The notes: generated by a model not told the origin, from the letters alone. A stretch of DNA of 64,000 nt from Streptomyces turgidiscabies Car8 (GCF_000331005.1 NZ_AEJB01000272.1:1-64000), one strand, 5' to 3'; shown: positions 38,955 to 46,716, counted from the first letter of the stretch. Program-made: numbers and translations.

Positions 38955-39458
38955 TCAGCCGAGTTCGGCCGCCGCCGACTCGTAGCCCGCGGCCTGCGCC
39001 GGCGTCAGATAGTGCGACACCCGGACGAGAACCGAGCCGTGCACGTAGTCGTACTCGGCGAGCGCCGGCAGTGACTTGGTGACGGCCTGGATGTACTTCG
39101 CCCGGGTCTGTGCGTCGGCCTCGCTCCCGAACACTTCGATGGCGCCCCCGCGTTCGACGTCGCCTTCCTTCGTGCCGCTGATGTCGGCCGCCTTGATCCG
39201 GCTGTCCGCGAAGGTGACCTTCGACGTGTACTGGCTGGGCCGGCCGAGAAGATGGTTCGGGTCGTTCTCTGCCGTGACGGTCCCGGACAGTTTCGCGGAC
39301 GCCACCGAGGCGGAGACCTTCGCGAAGGCGCTGCTGGCGGTGAGGGGCTGGCTCGCGGGGCCGGCCTTCGCGTCGGCGGCGGGTTTCGGGTTGCTGCTGC
39401 ATGCTGCGAGTCCGGCGAGGAAGAGGGCGGCTGTGGTGGTGGTGAGGGTTCGTCTCAT
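38955..39458 (-). CDS. Phage-encoded lipoprotein
   Basis: The 167-residue protein has a Sec signal MRRTLTTTTAALFLAGLAAC ending in lipobox LAGLAAC|S, so it should be exported and lipid-anchored at Cys20. The mature part (VSASVASAKLSGTVTAENDP; GGAIEVFGSEADAQTRAKYI; PALAEYDYVHGSVLVRVSHY) is a soluble domain. Lipoproteins of temperate phages can block superinfection or change the lysogen surface; this role is inferred. It lies in a block of small non-structural genes, with a terminator about 80 bases upstream, so it probably has its own promoter. Confidence 0.8.
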   Translation of the reverse strand: MRRTLTTTTAALFLAGLAACSSNPKPAADAKAGPASQPLTASSAFAKVSASVASAKLSGTVTAENDPNHLLGRPSQYTSKVTFADSRIKAADISGTKEGDVERGGAIEVFGSEADAQTRAKYIQAVTKSLPALAEYDYVHGSVLVRVSHYLTPAQAAGYESAAAELG

Positions 39459-39541
39459 GCGGGCGATGGTGTCGCCTGGGGTGCCGGGGTGGTGACGGTG
39501 TGTCTAAGTTGTGACGAACCGTTCGGCGACCGCGCACGCGT

Positions 39542-39570
39542 GAGGGCCCACTCACGGGGAGGGGGCCCTC
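39542..39570 (-). terminator. Terminator upstream of lipoprotein gene
   Basis: GAGGGCCC and GGGCCCTC pair across a 13-base loop, 40 bases after the minus-strand stop at 39610, separating that gene from the lipoprotein gene. Confidence 0.65.
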
Positions 39571-39609
39571 GGCTATACGGCGGGTCAGGCGTCGGGCGTC
39601 TCTGTGGCG

Positions 39610-40089
39610 TCAGTGGGGGGTGCCGAGTTCAAGGAGCTCGGCGATTACGCAGTCGTCGGCGTCGCAGGGTTCGGCGTCCTCGTCGCCCCGGTCGCAGCGG
39701 CACTCGGACTCGTAGGGCTGCGGGTCGGCCAGGAGCGGGATGTCGACGTCCGGGTCGAGCCCGGCCACGATCTTCCGGGCTCGGAGTTGGGCGTCCGTCG
39801 GCTGCTCCCAGGTGTGCAGGCCGTGCCCGGTGTGGAAGCCGCCGCAGTGCCCGTCCTTGACGTGACCGCACCAGCGACAGCCGAAGAGAGTGACGGCCCG
39901 GATGCCGCTGTGGAACATGCCGTTGGCGGCGCGCAGGTGCAGGCCCCTCCGGTGGGCGGCTTCAACGTGATGGTTCCCGGTGTGCTCGCACGGCCTTCCG
40001 GTGGCCTTACAGGCTTCCTCGATGGCGTCGGCGCGGCGGTAGGCGGCTTCGGCTGCGTCCAGTTCGGCTTGAGTCTCATATACGGGCAT
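39610..40089 (-). CDS. Cys/His-rich hypothetical protein
   Basis: It starts at ATG 40089 after AGGA (ATG 40098 is alternative), giving 159 residues. Helical start TQAELDAAEAAYRRADAIEE, then CEHTGNHHVEAAHRRGLHLR, TLFGCRWCGHVKDGHCGGFH, TGHGLHTWEQPTDAQL, and a C-terminal DDCVIAELLELGTPH. CxxC...C plus many His suggests zinc binding. The helical start is shared with many actinophage proteins. Function unknown. Confidence 0.65.
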   Translation of the reverse strand: MPVYETQAELDAAEAAYRRADAIEEACKATGRPCEHTGNHHVEAAHRRGLHLRAANGMFHSGIRAVTLFGCRWCGHVKDGHCGGFHTGHGLHTWEQPTDAQLRARKIVAGLDPDVDIPLLADPQPYESECRCDRGDEDAEPCDADDCVIAELLELGTPH

Positions 40090-40115
40090 GTGGTTCATCC
40101 TGTCGGGTCGGGCGG

Positions 40116-40655
40116 TCAGGCGGGGTCGTCCTGCTGCTCGCAGGCCTGGAGTTCGTGGATCGCATCGTCCAGAGTCAGCGGCGCCTCGTCGTCGCGGTCT
40201 TCGTCGCCGTACTCGACGATCCGGGGATTGGAGGGGTCGGAACAGTCGAGGCGGTACCAGCCGTCCGGGTCGAGTCCCACCCACGGAGGGCAGGTGCACG
40301 GGGAGGCGGGGAGCGCGTACGACTGCATCGTGATGCAGTCCACGAAGTGACTGGCCATGGCGGGTATCCGTTCAGGGTCGGGTGTTGGGTCGGAGGCCGG
40401 CGCGCCTGCTGCCGTGAGCGGGCCCCGCCAGCCGGGTGCCCGCTCGATCGTCTGCACTTTCCCGATCTCGGCCATCTGCTCGTTGGTGGCGAGGTAGGCG
40501 CGACCGCCCTCGTCGTTCTTGAAGTAGAGGATCCCGTCGATGCCCCCGATGGTGAGGACGTCGAGGACGGTTCCGGTCATGACGCCGACGGGGCCGTGGT
40601 TGCCGGGGGTGCGGGTGACGGTGATGCGGTCACCGGGGGCGGGGGTGTAGGCCAT
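40116..40655 (-). CDS. Hypothetical protein with SH3-like start
   Basis: In this 179-residue protein, MAYTPAPGDRITVTRTPGNH, GVMTGTVLDVLTIGGIDGIL is like small beta-barrel domains. The later part has CITMQSYALPASPCTCPPWV and GWYRLDCSDPSNPRIVEYGD, with acidic DEDRDDEAPLTLDDAIHELQ at the end. No family recognised. Cotranscribed leftward; a strong hairpin at 40717-40739 separates it from the gene upstream. Confidence 0.65.
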   Translation of the reverse strand: MAYTPAPGDRITVTRTPGNHGPVGVMTGTVLDVLTIGGIDGILYFKNDEGGRAYLATNEQMAEIGKVQTIERAPGWRGPLTAAGAPASDPTPDPERIPAMASHFVDCITMQSYALPASPCTCPPWVGLDPDGWYRLDCSDPSNPRIVEYGDEDRDDEAPLTLDDAIHELQACEQQDDPA

Positions 40656-40716
40656 GGCGGGCTCCTTCGGATCAAGCGGCGAGTGCGTCGGCGAGCAGCT
40701 GGACGCGGGCGGTGGC

Positions 40717-40739
40717 GGGGCCCGTGGACGGCGGGCCCC
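40717..40739 (-). terminator. Intercistronic hairpin
   Basis: GGGGCCCG and CGGGCCCC pair around TGGACGG, 10 bases after the stop at 40749. Perfect 8-bp stem. Confidence 0.55.
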
Positions 40740-40748
40740 TGGGTGTGA

Positions 40749-41459
40749 TCAGTCGGAGGACCAGCCGGCCCACTCCGGCTCGATGAAGCTGACGGTGCCG
40801 GACGTGTAGCGGATCAGCTCGCCGTGCTTGTGGAGCCGGTGCACGGCGCCCTGGTCGTCGGTGACCCGCCATGACGAGCCGAGCGGGTCCTCGACGGTGG
40901 CGATTGTGCGGTCGTCGGGCAGGGGGGCGCCGGGGGTGATGGCGTACTGGTCGTAGCCGAGCGCGCGCCCGTTCGCGGGTACGGTCTTCAGGATCTCCGG
41001 CTTCGGACCGGTGAGAGCCTGCATGAGGGGCAGGTCGTCGCGGCTGCCGTACTTCTCCAGGCCGTCGCACCAGTCGGTCGTCGCCTCGACGGGGCCGACT
41101 GCGGGTACGTCGATGGTGACGGTGATCTCCTCGGCGGTCCACTTCGTGCCGTCGCTGATGCTGCGTTCGACCTGGCGGGAGGTGACGGTGCCGCCGACGC
41201 GCTCGTACAGGTCGTTCAGCTCCAACTGGGACCACAGGATGATGCGGGTCTCGGTCTCGCCGTGCTCGGCGCTCGGCTTCCAGTACCGGAGGTCGAGCGC
41301 GTCCCGGACCTGGCGGGCGAGCTTCTCGTCGAAGACGACCGGCTCGGGCTCCGGGTCGGGGGTCGGGGTGTTGAGGTCGCGGATGGGCTGCGGGTCGATG
41401 GGGGCGAGGACGAGGGCGGTTCCGATGATGCTGACGGTGGCGAGTTCGATGGTGCTCAA
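40749..41459 (-). CDS. Hypothetical protein, TTG start, N-terminal hydrophobic helix
   Basis: I start it at TTG 41459 because AGGAG lies 6-7 bases upstream. It gives 236 residues: LSTIELATVSIIGTALVLAP (short hydrophobic N-terminus, possible anchor), then KLARQVRDALDLRYWKPSAE, VGGTVTSRQVERSISDGTKW, a beta-rich domain, and HRLHKHGELIRYTSGTVSFI near the end. Probably a membrane-tethered or soluble phage protein of unknown role. It lies downstream of the module 2 gene at 41519 and may be under the same operator. Confidence 0.65.
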   Translation of the reverse strand: MSTIELATVSIIGTALVLAPIDPQPIRDLNTPTPDPEPEPVVFDEKLARQVRDALDLRYWKPSAEHGETETRIILWSQLELNDLYERVGGTVTSRQVERSISDGTKWTAEEITVTIDVPAVGPVEATTDWCDGLEKYGSRDDLPLMQALTGPKPEILKTVPANGRALGYDQYAITPGAPLPDDRTIATVEDPLGSSWRVTDDQGAVHRLHKHGELIRYTSGTVSFIEPEWAGWSSD

Positions 41460-41518
41460 CGCGGTCTCCTGACGGTGCGTGCTGCGGGTCTGGGTGGTCT
41501 GCTTCGTCGTGGAGTGAT

Positions 41519-41860
41519 CTACGCGGCGAGGGCGAGCCTGGCGGCGGCGACCTTGTAGGCGGGCTTGCGGGGGCGGTAGATGACCGCGATGCGGGCGACC
41601 TCGGCGGGCGTGTACCTCGTGCAGGTGTGGGCCTTGATGTTCTTGGCGTAGCTGATTCCGGCCTGTCCAGTGACGTCGGCCTTGTCCGCGTTCTTGCGGA
41701 GGGACCCGGCGACTGAGCGCGCCTCCTTGGGGGCGAGTCCGGCGGCGATGCAGTGGGTGGCGAGGGTGCCGACGCCGTTGCGGCGGATCTTCGCGGCGGC
41801 GCGGTTGGTGCGGGTGCGCTGGGCGAGGATGCGGCGGGCGGTGCGGGTGCGGTCGGTCAT
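41519..41860 (-). CDS. Basic protein controlled by RHH module 2
   Basis: This 113-residue protein, ATG 41860 after AGGGGGA, is strongly basic: MTDRTRTARRILAQRTRTNR, AAAKIRRNGVGTLATHCIAA, then a helical region GLAPKEARSVAGSLRKNADK and KAHTCTRYTPAEVARIAVIY. It may bind nucleic acid. It is divergent from the second RHH gene, with the paired operators between. Unlike the gene in the same slot of module 1, it has no zinc motif. Confidence 0.7.
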   Translation of the reverse strand: MTDRTRTARRILAQRTRTNRAAAKIRRNGVGTLATHCIAAGLAPKEARSVAGSLRKNADKADVTGQAGISYAKNIKAHTCTRYTPAEVARIAVIYRPRKPAYKVAAARLALAA

Positions 41861-41885
41861 CTTGTCCCCCTGCTGCGGTGCGGTT

Positions 41886-41966
41886 TCTGTAATACGAGAA
41901 TGCACCCGGACCGGCAGGGTTGTCAAGCGACTTGCGCAGGTGGATGCTAGTTCCTGTAATACGACA
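41886..41966. promoter_or_regulatory. Divergent promoters with paired operators (RHH module 2)
   Basis: Half-sites CTGTAATACGA occur at 41887 and 41954, exactly 67 bp apart as in module 1. Rightward promoter: TTGTCA (41920-41925), 17 bp, GATGCT (41943-41948). Leftward: TTGACA (complement of 41921-41926), 18 bp, CATTCT (complement of 41897-41902). Spacers, overlap of -35 boxes and operator phase are identical to module 1; only the operator bases differ (GTA-A-TAC here, GTA-CC-TAC there). Confidence 0.75.
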
Positions 41967-41981
41967 CCTAGGGAGCATCCA

Positions 41982-42179
41982 ATGGCCCGGCCCAAGACTG
42001 GCCAGACCCCCGTCAAGACCTTCCGGCCACCGATCCCGCTATGGGACGAGGTCGTGAAGCACGCCGAGGCAGAGAAGCGTCCATATGCGGACGTGATCAT
42101 CGAAGCCCTGCATGACTGGCTGAAGAAGAAGGACCGGCAACGCTCGAGCCCGGTGGGCAGCGAGGAGCAGCACGGATGA
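41982..42179 (+). CDS. Ribbon-helix-helix regulator (module 2)
   Basis: This 65-residue protein reads MARPKTGQTPVKTFRPPIPL, WDEVVKHAEAEKRPYADVII, EALHDWLKKKDRQRSS. A basic strand and two helices give an RHH fold. It shares the MARPKTG-TP start and helix spacing with the module 1 regulator but differs through the strand and helices, as expected for a paralogue with a new DNA target. GGGAG lies 6 bases before the ATG. It overlaps the next gene by four bases. Confidence 0.8.
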   Translation: MARPKTGQTPVKTFRPPIPLWDEVVKHAEAEKRPYADVIIEALHDWLKKKDRQRSSPVGSEEQHG

Positions 42180-42439
42180 GCGGGCAGCCGGACCGGTACG
42201 AGCTGAGAGCGCGCCAGTTGCGCATCCTGGCGGGCCTGCACAGGAAGCGCGCCGCCGAGTTGGACACGGCGGCCGAAGCAGCCTTGGCCACTCGGTCCAT
42301 GCGGCGCTTCGCCGAACTGCTCACGGAGTCGGAGATGCGTGAGCTGGCCGAGCATCCGGACTTGGCGGAGCTGAACGTGCAACTGGAAGGCTTCTACGGC
42401 GCGGGCCCGGTGCGCCCGGACGAGGAGACCACCACATGA
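42176..42439 (+). CDS. Helical hypothetical protein
   Basis: This 87-residue protein reads MSGQPDRYELRARQLRILAG, LHRKRAAELDTAAEAALATR, SMRRFAELLTESEMRELAEH. It is all helical and charged, with no motif. It is coupled to the RHH gene by ATGA overlap, so probably shares its autoregulated promoter. Its end also overlaps the ATG of the next ORF. Confidence 0.65.
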   Translation: MSGQPDRYELRARQLRILAGLHRKRAAELDTAAEAALATRSMRRFAELLTESEMRELAEHPDLAELNVQLEGFYGAGPVRPDEETTT

Positions 42440-42655
42440 GCGCGCGCATCCATATCAGCGGAGGTCCCCACGATGGCCAAACGCTGACGTGGGAGACGGC
42501 GAACTCCCGACGTCATCAGCCTGCCAGTTCCCCCCGACACGCCAATAGCACCGACCAGCACGGCCCACTACTGGCGCGGTCGGAACTGGGACGGCCGCAC
42601 AATCCACGCCGATGACGGAGCGACGGTCTACGAGTTCAAGAGCGAGACCGCATGA
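42436..42655 (+). pseudogene. Frameshifted small gene
   Basis: Starting at ATG 42436 the frame reads MSARIHISGGPHDGQTLTWE, TANS. A +1 shift near 42505-42508 (a CCC run) continues as DVISLPVPPDTPIAPTSTAH, YWRGRNWDGRTIHADDGATV, YEFKSETA to TGA 42653-42655. Without the shift it stops within the region. One coherent protein of about 72 residues is visible only if one base is skipped. Either a 1-base insertion (mutation or sequencing error) or programmed shifting. Third gene of the RHH module 2 operon. Confidence 0.65.
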
Positions 42656-42660
42656 CGAAG

Positions 42661-42690
42661 GCCCCGCCCGGGACCGCATCCCGGGCGGGG
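42661..42690 (+). terminator. Terminator after RHH module 2
   Basis: CCCCGCCCGGGA pairs with TCCCGGGCGGGG around a five-base loop, directly after the frameshifted gene. Confidence 0.75.
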
Positions 42691-42740
42691 TCTCTCGCGT
42701 TTCCACCCCCACTGTCAGACCCTGCCGTCACACTGGCCGC

Positions 42741-42926
42741 ATGGACGACGAGGTGGCCTTCATGGTGCGCGGGAAAACCCGGGCGATCTGCCAGCAGTAC
42801 CTCGACCTCGTCTGCCAGCACCTCGGCGCCAAGCCCGCCGGCGGGATCACCGACACGATGCCGCCCGGCTGGATCGGGCGTGCCGTCCTCCGGCCCGTAC
42901 CCGACGAAGAGCCCGACAGGGCGTGA
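42741..42926 (+). CDS. Small hypothetical protein
   Basis: This 61-residue protein, MDDEVAFMVRGKTRAICQQY, LDLVCQHLGAKPAGGITDTM, PPGWIGRAVL, has normal codon bias but no good Shine-Dalgarno. It lies after a terminator, so it needs its own promoter or leaderless translation. No family recognised. The hairpin at 42930-42964 follows. Confidence 0.5.
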   Translation: MDDEVAFMVRGKTRAICQQYLDLVCQHLGAKPAGGITDTMPPGWIGRAVLRPVPDEEPDRA

Positions 42927-42929
42927 GGC

Positions 42930-42964
42930 GGCCCCGCGACGACGGGGGGTTGCGTCGCAGGGCC
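42930..42964. terminator. Convergent terminator
   Basis: GGCCCCGCGACG pairs with CGTCGCAGGGCC (one mismatch) between the plus-strand gene ending at 42926 and the minus-strand membrane operon ending at 42987. Confidence 0.65.
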
Positions 42965-42986
42965 GGGCTTCCAGTGTGGCAGCAGG

Positions 42987-43823
42987 CTACGGCTTCCGCA
43001 GCGAGTGATGTCGAACCATCTCGGCGAGGCGCTGAACGACCACCCCGCCCTGTCCGATGGCCACTACCCGCAACCCCTTCTCGCGCCCCTCTCCCGGCCT
43101 GTCGTCGTTGTCGTCGGTTGCAGCTTGACCTGCACCAACGACGCCCGGAGAGGGGTAGGCCTGCTCGGGGGAGGGGCAGTCGTCCCAGCGCAGCCCGGCC
43201 GACGAGGAGCGGCCCTCCATCCGCACATCCTTCACGGGCCAACCAATCCCGGCCGCAGCGGCACGCACCGCGTCGGTGGTCGTACGGAGGTGCTCGGCGA
43301 GGGGCTTGAGCTGTGCGTGCGGGGTGCCGACATCGCGGACTGCGGCGACCAGCTCGACCGGAGAGACGGGTGGCGCCTTCGGCTGCTCGACGACGGCAGG
43401 CTTCTCCTCGCCGCCGGCCTCATCCTTCGGAGGCGGCTGCTCCTGCTCCTCGTCAACAGGGGCGGGCGCGGCCGGCCGCTTCGGCTTCCAGTCGTCGGCG
43501 CCGGCCCGGTAGGCGGAGACGACCCAGCAGGCGGCGGCACCCCACAACAGCCAGGGTGCTCCCCCGTTCTCGACCCGGTGGTAGATGCCGGCCGCGAGCG
43601 CGACGGCGACCTTCCGGAGGATGGCGGCGGCACCGAGCAGCACGCCTGCCCGCAGCAGCCAGCCGATCCCTGTGCCCTCGTCGAGCCACTTGCGGGCGCC
43701 GGACCAGAGGCTGCGCGCCCGGCGTACTACCCAGGCAGCCAGGTAGGTGGCGCGCCGCCCGGAGCCGATCGCGATGCGGTGCACGGCGGTGCGCAGCCAC
43801 TGCACGGTGGTCGGGGCCCTCAC
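42987..43823 (-). CDS. Membrane protein with cytoplasmic HTH-like tail
   Basis: This 278-residue protein (GTG start overlapping the previous stop) has two hydrophobic stretches (WLLRAGVLLGAAAILRKVAV; PWLLWGAAACWVVSAYRAGA). A Pro/Glu linker follows, then SPVELVAAVRDVGTPHAQLK, PLAEHLRTTTDAVRAAAAGI, GWPVKDVRMEGR, which may be a small winged-helix domain, and a disordered C-terminus. Similar tail-domain membrane proteins occur next to DUF2637 genes in Streptomyces plasmids and integrative elements. Last gene of the operon. Confidence 0.65.
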   Translation of the reverse strand: MRAPTTVQWLRTAVHRIAIGSGRRATYLAAWVVRRARSLWSGARKWLDEGTGIGWLLRAGVLLGAAAILRKVAVALAAGIYHRVENGGAPWLLWGAAACWVVSAYRAGADDWKPKRPAAPAPVDEEQEQPPPKDEAGGEEKPAVVEQPKAPPVSPVELVAAVRDVGTPHAQLKPLAEHLRTTTDAVRAAAAGIGWPVKDVRMEGRSSSAGLRWDDCPSPEQAYPSPGVVGAGQAATDDNDDRPGEGREKGLRVVAIGQGGVVVQRLAEMVRHHSLRKP

Positions 43824-44404
43824 GTCAGCTTCCCCTTCGCGATCCCGTCGATCGCCCACGCGCCGAGGCCGTTGGCGCCCTGCACGATCTGGTCGGCGAG
43901 CATGGCGGCGGTACCAGTGGACACGCACAGCAGGACCCCGACCAGCACGCCCTTCCACCATTTGCCCTTGATGAGCTTGGCGAAGGTCTTGCGGAGCAGG
44001 AAGAGCACGGTGAACAGGGCTGCGACGACGATGGCCCCGTACCCGTCGATGCGGGGCGTGGCGGCGGTGCCCATCTGCTGACTCGGGGTGCCGGTCAGCC
44101 ACTTCATGGCGACGTCGCCCACCGAGTTGCCGCCCCAGCGGAGGAAGTCGGCGATGGTGCCGAGGAGCCCGGCGGGGCAGGCGATCATCAGGATGCCGCA
44201 GACGATGCCGAACCCGAGCGGGATGAGCGCCTTGGGGTCTTTCGCCTTGCCGCCACCGTCATCACCGATTCCCTTGCCGCCGCTTTTGCCGCCTTTGTGC
44301 CAGCGCCACAGTTCGGTGCCGAGGAGGGCGAGACCGAGGGCGAATCCGGCGGTGGAGATGGTGGTGGTCGTGTACTGGCTTACGGCCAGCGTGACGGCGC
44401 TCAT
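43820..44404 (-). CDS. Multi-pass membrane protein
   Basis: This 194-residue protein has helices TISTAGFALGLALLGTELWR, LIPLGFGIVCGILMIACPAG, YGAIVVAALFTVLFLLRKTF, KGVLVGVLLCVSTGTAAMLA. Four membrane spans with a loop GGKSGGKGIGDDGGGKAKDP rich in Gly and Lys. It is part of the leftward chain of coupled genes. Comparable proteins occur in conjugative Streptomyces elements (spread functions), but that role is only inferred. Confidence 0.7.
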   Translation of the reverse strand: MSAVTLAVSQYTTTTISTAGFALGLALLGTELWRWHKGGKSGGKGIGDDGGGKAKDPKALIPLGFGIVCGILMIACPAGLLGTIADFLRWGGNSVGDVAMKWLTGTPSQQMGTAATPRIDGYGAIVVAALFTVLFLLRKTFAKLIKGKWWKGVLVGVLLCVSTGTAAMLADQIVQGANGLGAWAIDGIAKGKLT

Positions 44405-44973
44405 GGTGTGTCGACTCCGGTGATCCAGTAGACGAGGGTGGTGATCGGGAGGGTGAGAACGGTCGCGGTGATGACCGCATACAGCAGGAGCCGCGCGACC
44501 CGGGCGCGAATCTTCGGGAGCCACGCTTCGGGGTGGGCGTGCAGGGCGCGAATGCGGGAGACGTTGTCCCAGACCGCGACCAGCGCCCACACGATGGCGG
44601 CCATCACCCACGCTGCGGGCAGGCCTTCCTGGTGGCGGACGCTGTCCAGGACTGCCGCCCACGGCCCGCTCACCGGGAACGCGAGCAGAACCATCAGGGC
44701 GTGGTAGCCCCAGCGGACCCGCCGCCACCACGGATCCGGGGGCGGATCCAGGGGTCCTTGCAGGTCAACGGTGACGGTGACGTGGACGTCGACCGGTACG
44801 GGAGGTACGGGAGGGGGCGGGTCCGGCAGTCTGGAGCGCCACCAGTCCGGAGGCTGCACGGGAGGTGGTGGAGGAGCAGGCGGTGGGGGCGGTGGGCTGG
44901 CCGGCGCGGGGAGCGACGTTCCCGCAGGGATGATCCTGGTCGGGGTGATCGGCGTGTTCTTGCTGCTGCTCAC
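44401..44973 (-). CDS. Proline-rich membrane protein
   Basis: The 190-residue product starts at GTG 44973. A Pro-rich tract PAPASPPPPPPAPPPPPVQP is followed by VPVDVHVTVTVDLQGPLDPP, then helices GYHALMVLLAFPVSGPWAAV, GLPAAWVMAAIVWALVAVWD and RLLLYAVITATVLTLPITTL. A Pro-rich exposed arm plus membrane helices suggests protein contacts at the membrane. Same operon as its neighbours. Confidence 0.68.
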   Translation of the reverse strand: MSSSKNTPITPTRIIPAGTSLPAPASPPPPPPAPPPPPVQPPDWWRSRLPDPPPPVPPVPVDVHVTVTVDLQGPLDPPPDPWWRRVRWGYHALMVLLAFPVSGPWAAVLDSVRHQEGLPAAWVMAAIVWALVAVWDNVSRIRALHAHPEAWLPKIRARVARLLLYAVITATVLTLPITTLVYWITGVDTP

Positions 44974-45260
44974 CGCGGCCACCCCGCGCACGCGCAGGCG
45001 ATCAGCATGGCGGCGGTCCAGGCGGTGCCGATCCACACCCGGCCGTCGTCGTACGCCTTCAATGCCGCGAGGGCCGCAACCGCGGCAATGGCCACACCGA
45101 GGGGCGGGAACGCGACCAGCGAGCACGCCAGCAGGAACGGCAGGCTGACCGTCACCCCGGCCCCGGCGAGGACGGCGATCAGCGTGCCGCGTTCGCGCAG
45201 CAGCCAGGCGGTGGCCGCGCCCGGGGCGAGCGCGGCGAGACAGAGGACTGCGATCAGCAT
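44970..45260 (-). CDS. Small membrane protein
   Basis: This 96-residue protein has hydrophobic segments MLIAVLCLAALAPGAATAWL, LIAVLAGAGVTVSLPFLLAC, LVAFPPLGVAIAAVAALAAL and GTAWTAAMLIACACAGW. Three or four membrane spans, few charges. Coupled to the following gene by GTGA overlap. Confidence 0.68.
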   Translation of the reverse strand: MLIAVLCLAALAPGAATAWLLRERGTLIAVLAGAGVTVSLPFLLACSLVAFPPLGVAIAAVAALAALKAYDDGRVWIGTAWTAAMLIACACAGWPR

Positions 45261-45274
45261 GACGGGCTCCGGGT

Positions 45275-46714
45275 TCAGGCGGACTTCGAGTTCTTGGCTT
45301 TCTCGTACAGCCGCTGCGCGGTGACGAGCCGGTCGTACGCGGTGGTCTGCTTCAGGTCGAAGTGCTCCTGAATCCACTTCAGGGAGACCGCTTCGGGATC
45401 ACCCGCTTCGACCATGCGGGCGAGGACCGCTTCGACTTCGGCTTGCTTCTTGGCGCGCGGGCCGGTGATGGCGGACACCGGGGTCGAAGCCGAACCTGAA
45501 GCGTTGGCGGTGTCGCTGGCCATAGTCGAAGTGGTGCCCGAAGTGGCCGCGGCTTCGGCGACGATGCGCTGGGCGCGGTCGCGCGCCTCCTGCTCCCGCC
45601 GCGCCAGAGCATCGGCGGCGGCCTTCTCCCTGGCCTGACGTGCCGCTTCGACCTGAAGGCGCTCCTGCTCGGCGACCCGGCGTTGCCGGTTCAGTTCGGC
45701 TTCGGCTTCGGCGTTCTGCTGCCCGCGGGCGATGTCGGCGAGCTTCGCTTCGGTTTCGGCGGCGAGGATCCGGCCGGCTTCAGCTTCGGCCCGCTGCTTC
45801 GATTCGACTTCGAGGCGCAGCCCTTCGGCCGCCGCTTCGGCTTCGGCCCGGGCGCGCGCTTCGGCCGCTTCGGCTTCGGCTACTTCGGCCCGGCGCTTCG
45901 CGTCGACTTCGGCCTGACGGAGTTCAGCTTCATGCCTGGCTTCCGCTTCCGCTTCGGCCTTCGACCGTGCTTCGGCTTCCCGCTTCGCTTCGGCGTCGGC
46001 CTGTTTCCGCGCTTCGATGTGCGGCCGGTCGATGGCCTCCTGGACGGACATGCCGTCGGCGGACAGTTCGAGAACCAACCGCTGTGCGGCGGTCGCCTTC
46101 CGGCGCCATCCGCGGCCGTGCTCGCGGCGGAGCTGCGCCCGGTAGATGCGGCGCTCCCGCTCCAGCTCCAGGACGGTCGCCCACTTCCGGATCTCCCACA
46201 GGCGCTGCCGTCGCCAGAGGACGAACGTGCCGACCGGGTTGAGGATCCACCGGGAGGCATTCGGGCCTTCGAGGTGCTTGTCCGCGGTGATGTCGGCGAT
46301 GCGGCCGATGGCGTGCCGGGCGGCCTCGACGGCGATGACGAACAGGACGGGGATGGTGCCGTGCATGCCGACGCCGAGCTTGTCCGGCCATGCGGTCGCC
46401 GCATTGAACGCGATCGTCGCTGCGGTCAGCGCCCACGCGGTGTAGCGCAGGAGGGGGAAGGTGATGCGGCGCCAGGTGAGGAGGAGGTCGAGGGCGAGGA
46501 ACGCGATGATGCCGGCGTCGACGGCGATGGGGAACGCGCGGGCGAACTTCCCGAATCCCTTGGCTGCGGCGAGGTCGGTGACGGCGCTGTAGGAGCCGAT
46601 GAAGCCGAGGGCGGCGATGATGAGGACCGAGCCGACGACGATGCCGGTGAGGATCTTCTGCGTGCGGGTCAGAGGCCGGAGAGGGCTACCCGCACCGACG
46701 CCGGCAGGAGGCAT
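45275..46714 (-). CDS. DUF2637 membrane protein with long coiled coil
   Basis: The 479-residue product starts at ATG 46714. Membrane region: GIVVGSVLIIAALGFIGSYS, FPIAVDAGIIAFLALDLLLT, YTAWALTAATIAFNAATAWP, GTIPVLFVIAVEAARHAIGR; this pattern with the DAG and H-A-I-G motifs fits DUF2637 (SpdB2-like). About 200 residues of very regular E/A/R coiled coil follow (AEAKREAEARSKAEAEAEAR), then a winged-helix-like C-terminus QEHFDLKQTTAYDRLVTAQR. DUF2637 proteins occur in Streptomyces conjugative elements and phages; their role is unclear, perhaps DNA-linked membrane complexes. Confidence 0.8.
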   Translation of the reverse strand: MPPAGVGAGSPLRPLTRTQKILTGIVVGSVLIIAALGFIGSYSAVTDLAAAKGFGKFARAFPIAVDAGIIAFLALDLLLTWRRITFPLLRYTAWALTAATIAFNAATAWPDKLGVGMHGTIPVLFVIAVEAARHAIGRIADITADKHLEGPNASRWILNPVGTFVLWRRQRLWEIRKWATVLELERERRIYRAQLRREHGRGWRRKATAAQRLVLELSADGMSVQEAIDRPHIEARKQADAEAKREAEARSKAEAEAEARHEAELRQAEVDAKRRAEVAEAEAAEARARAEAEAAAEGLRLEVESKQRAEAEAGRILAAETEAKLADIARGQQNAEAEAELNRQRRVAEQERLQVEAARQAREKAAADALARREQEARDRAQRIVAEAAATSGTTSTMASDTANASGSASTPVSAITGPRAKKQAEVEAVLARMVEAGDPEAVSLKWIQEHFDLKQTTAYDRLVTAQRLYEKAKNSKSA

Positions 46715-46716
46715 GG

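Noticed and set aside
40656-40748. Possible 30-codon ORF ending RVQLLADALAA
   Set aside because: No normal start codon, and a strong hairpin lies inside it.
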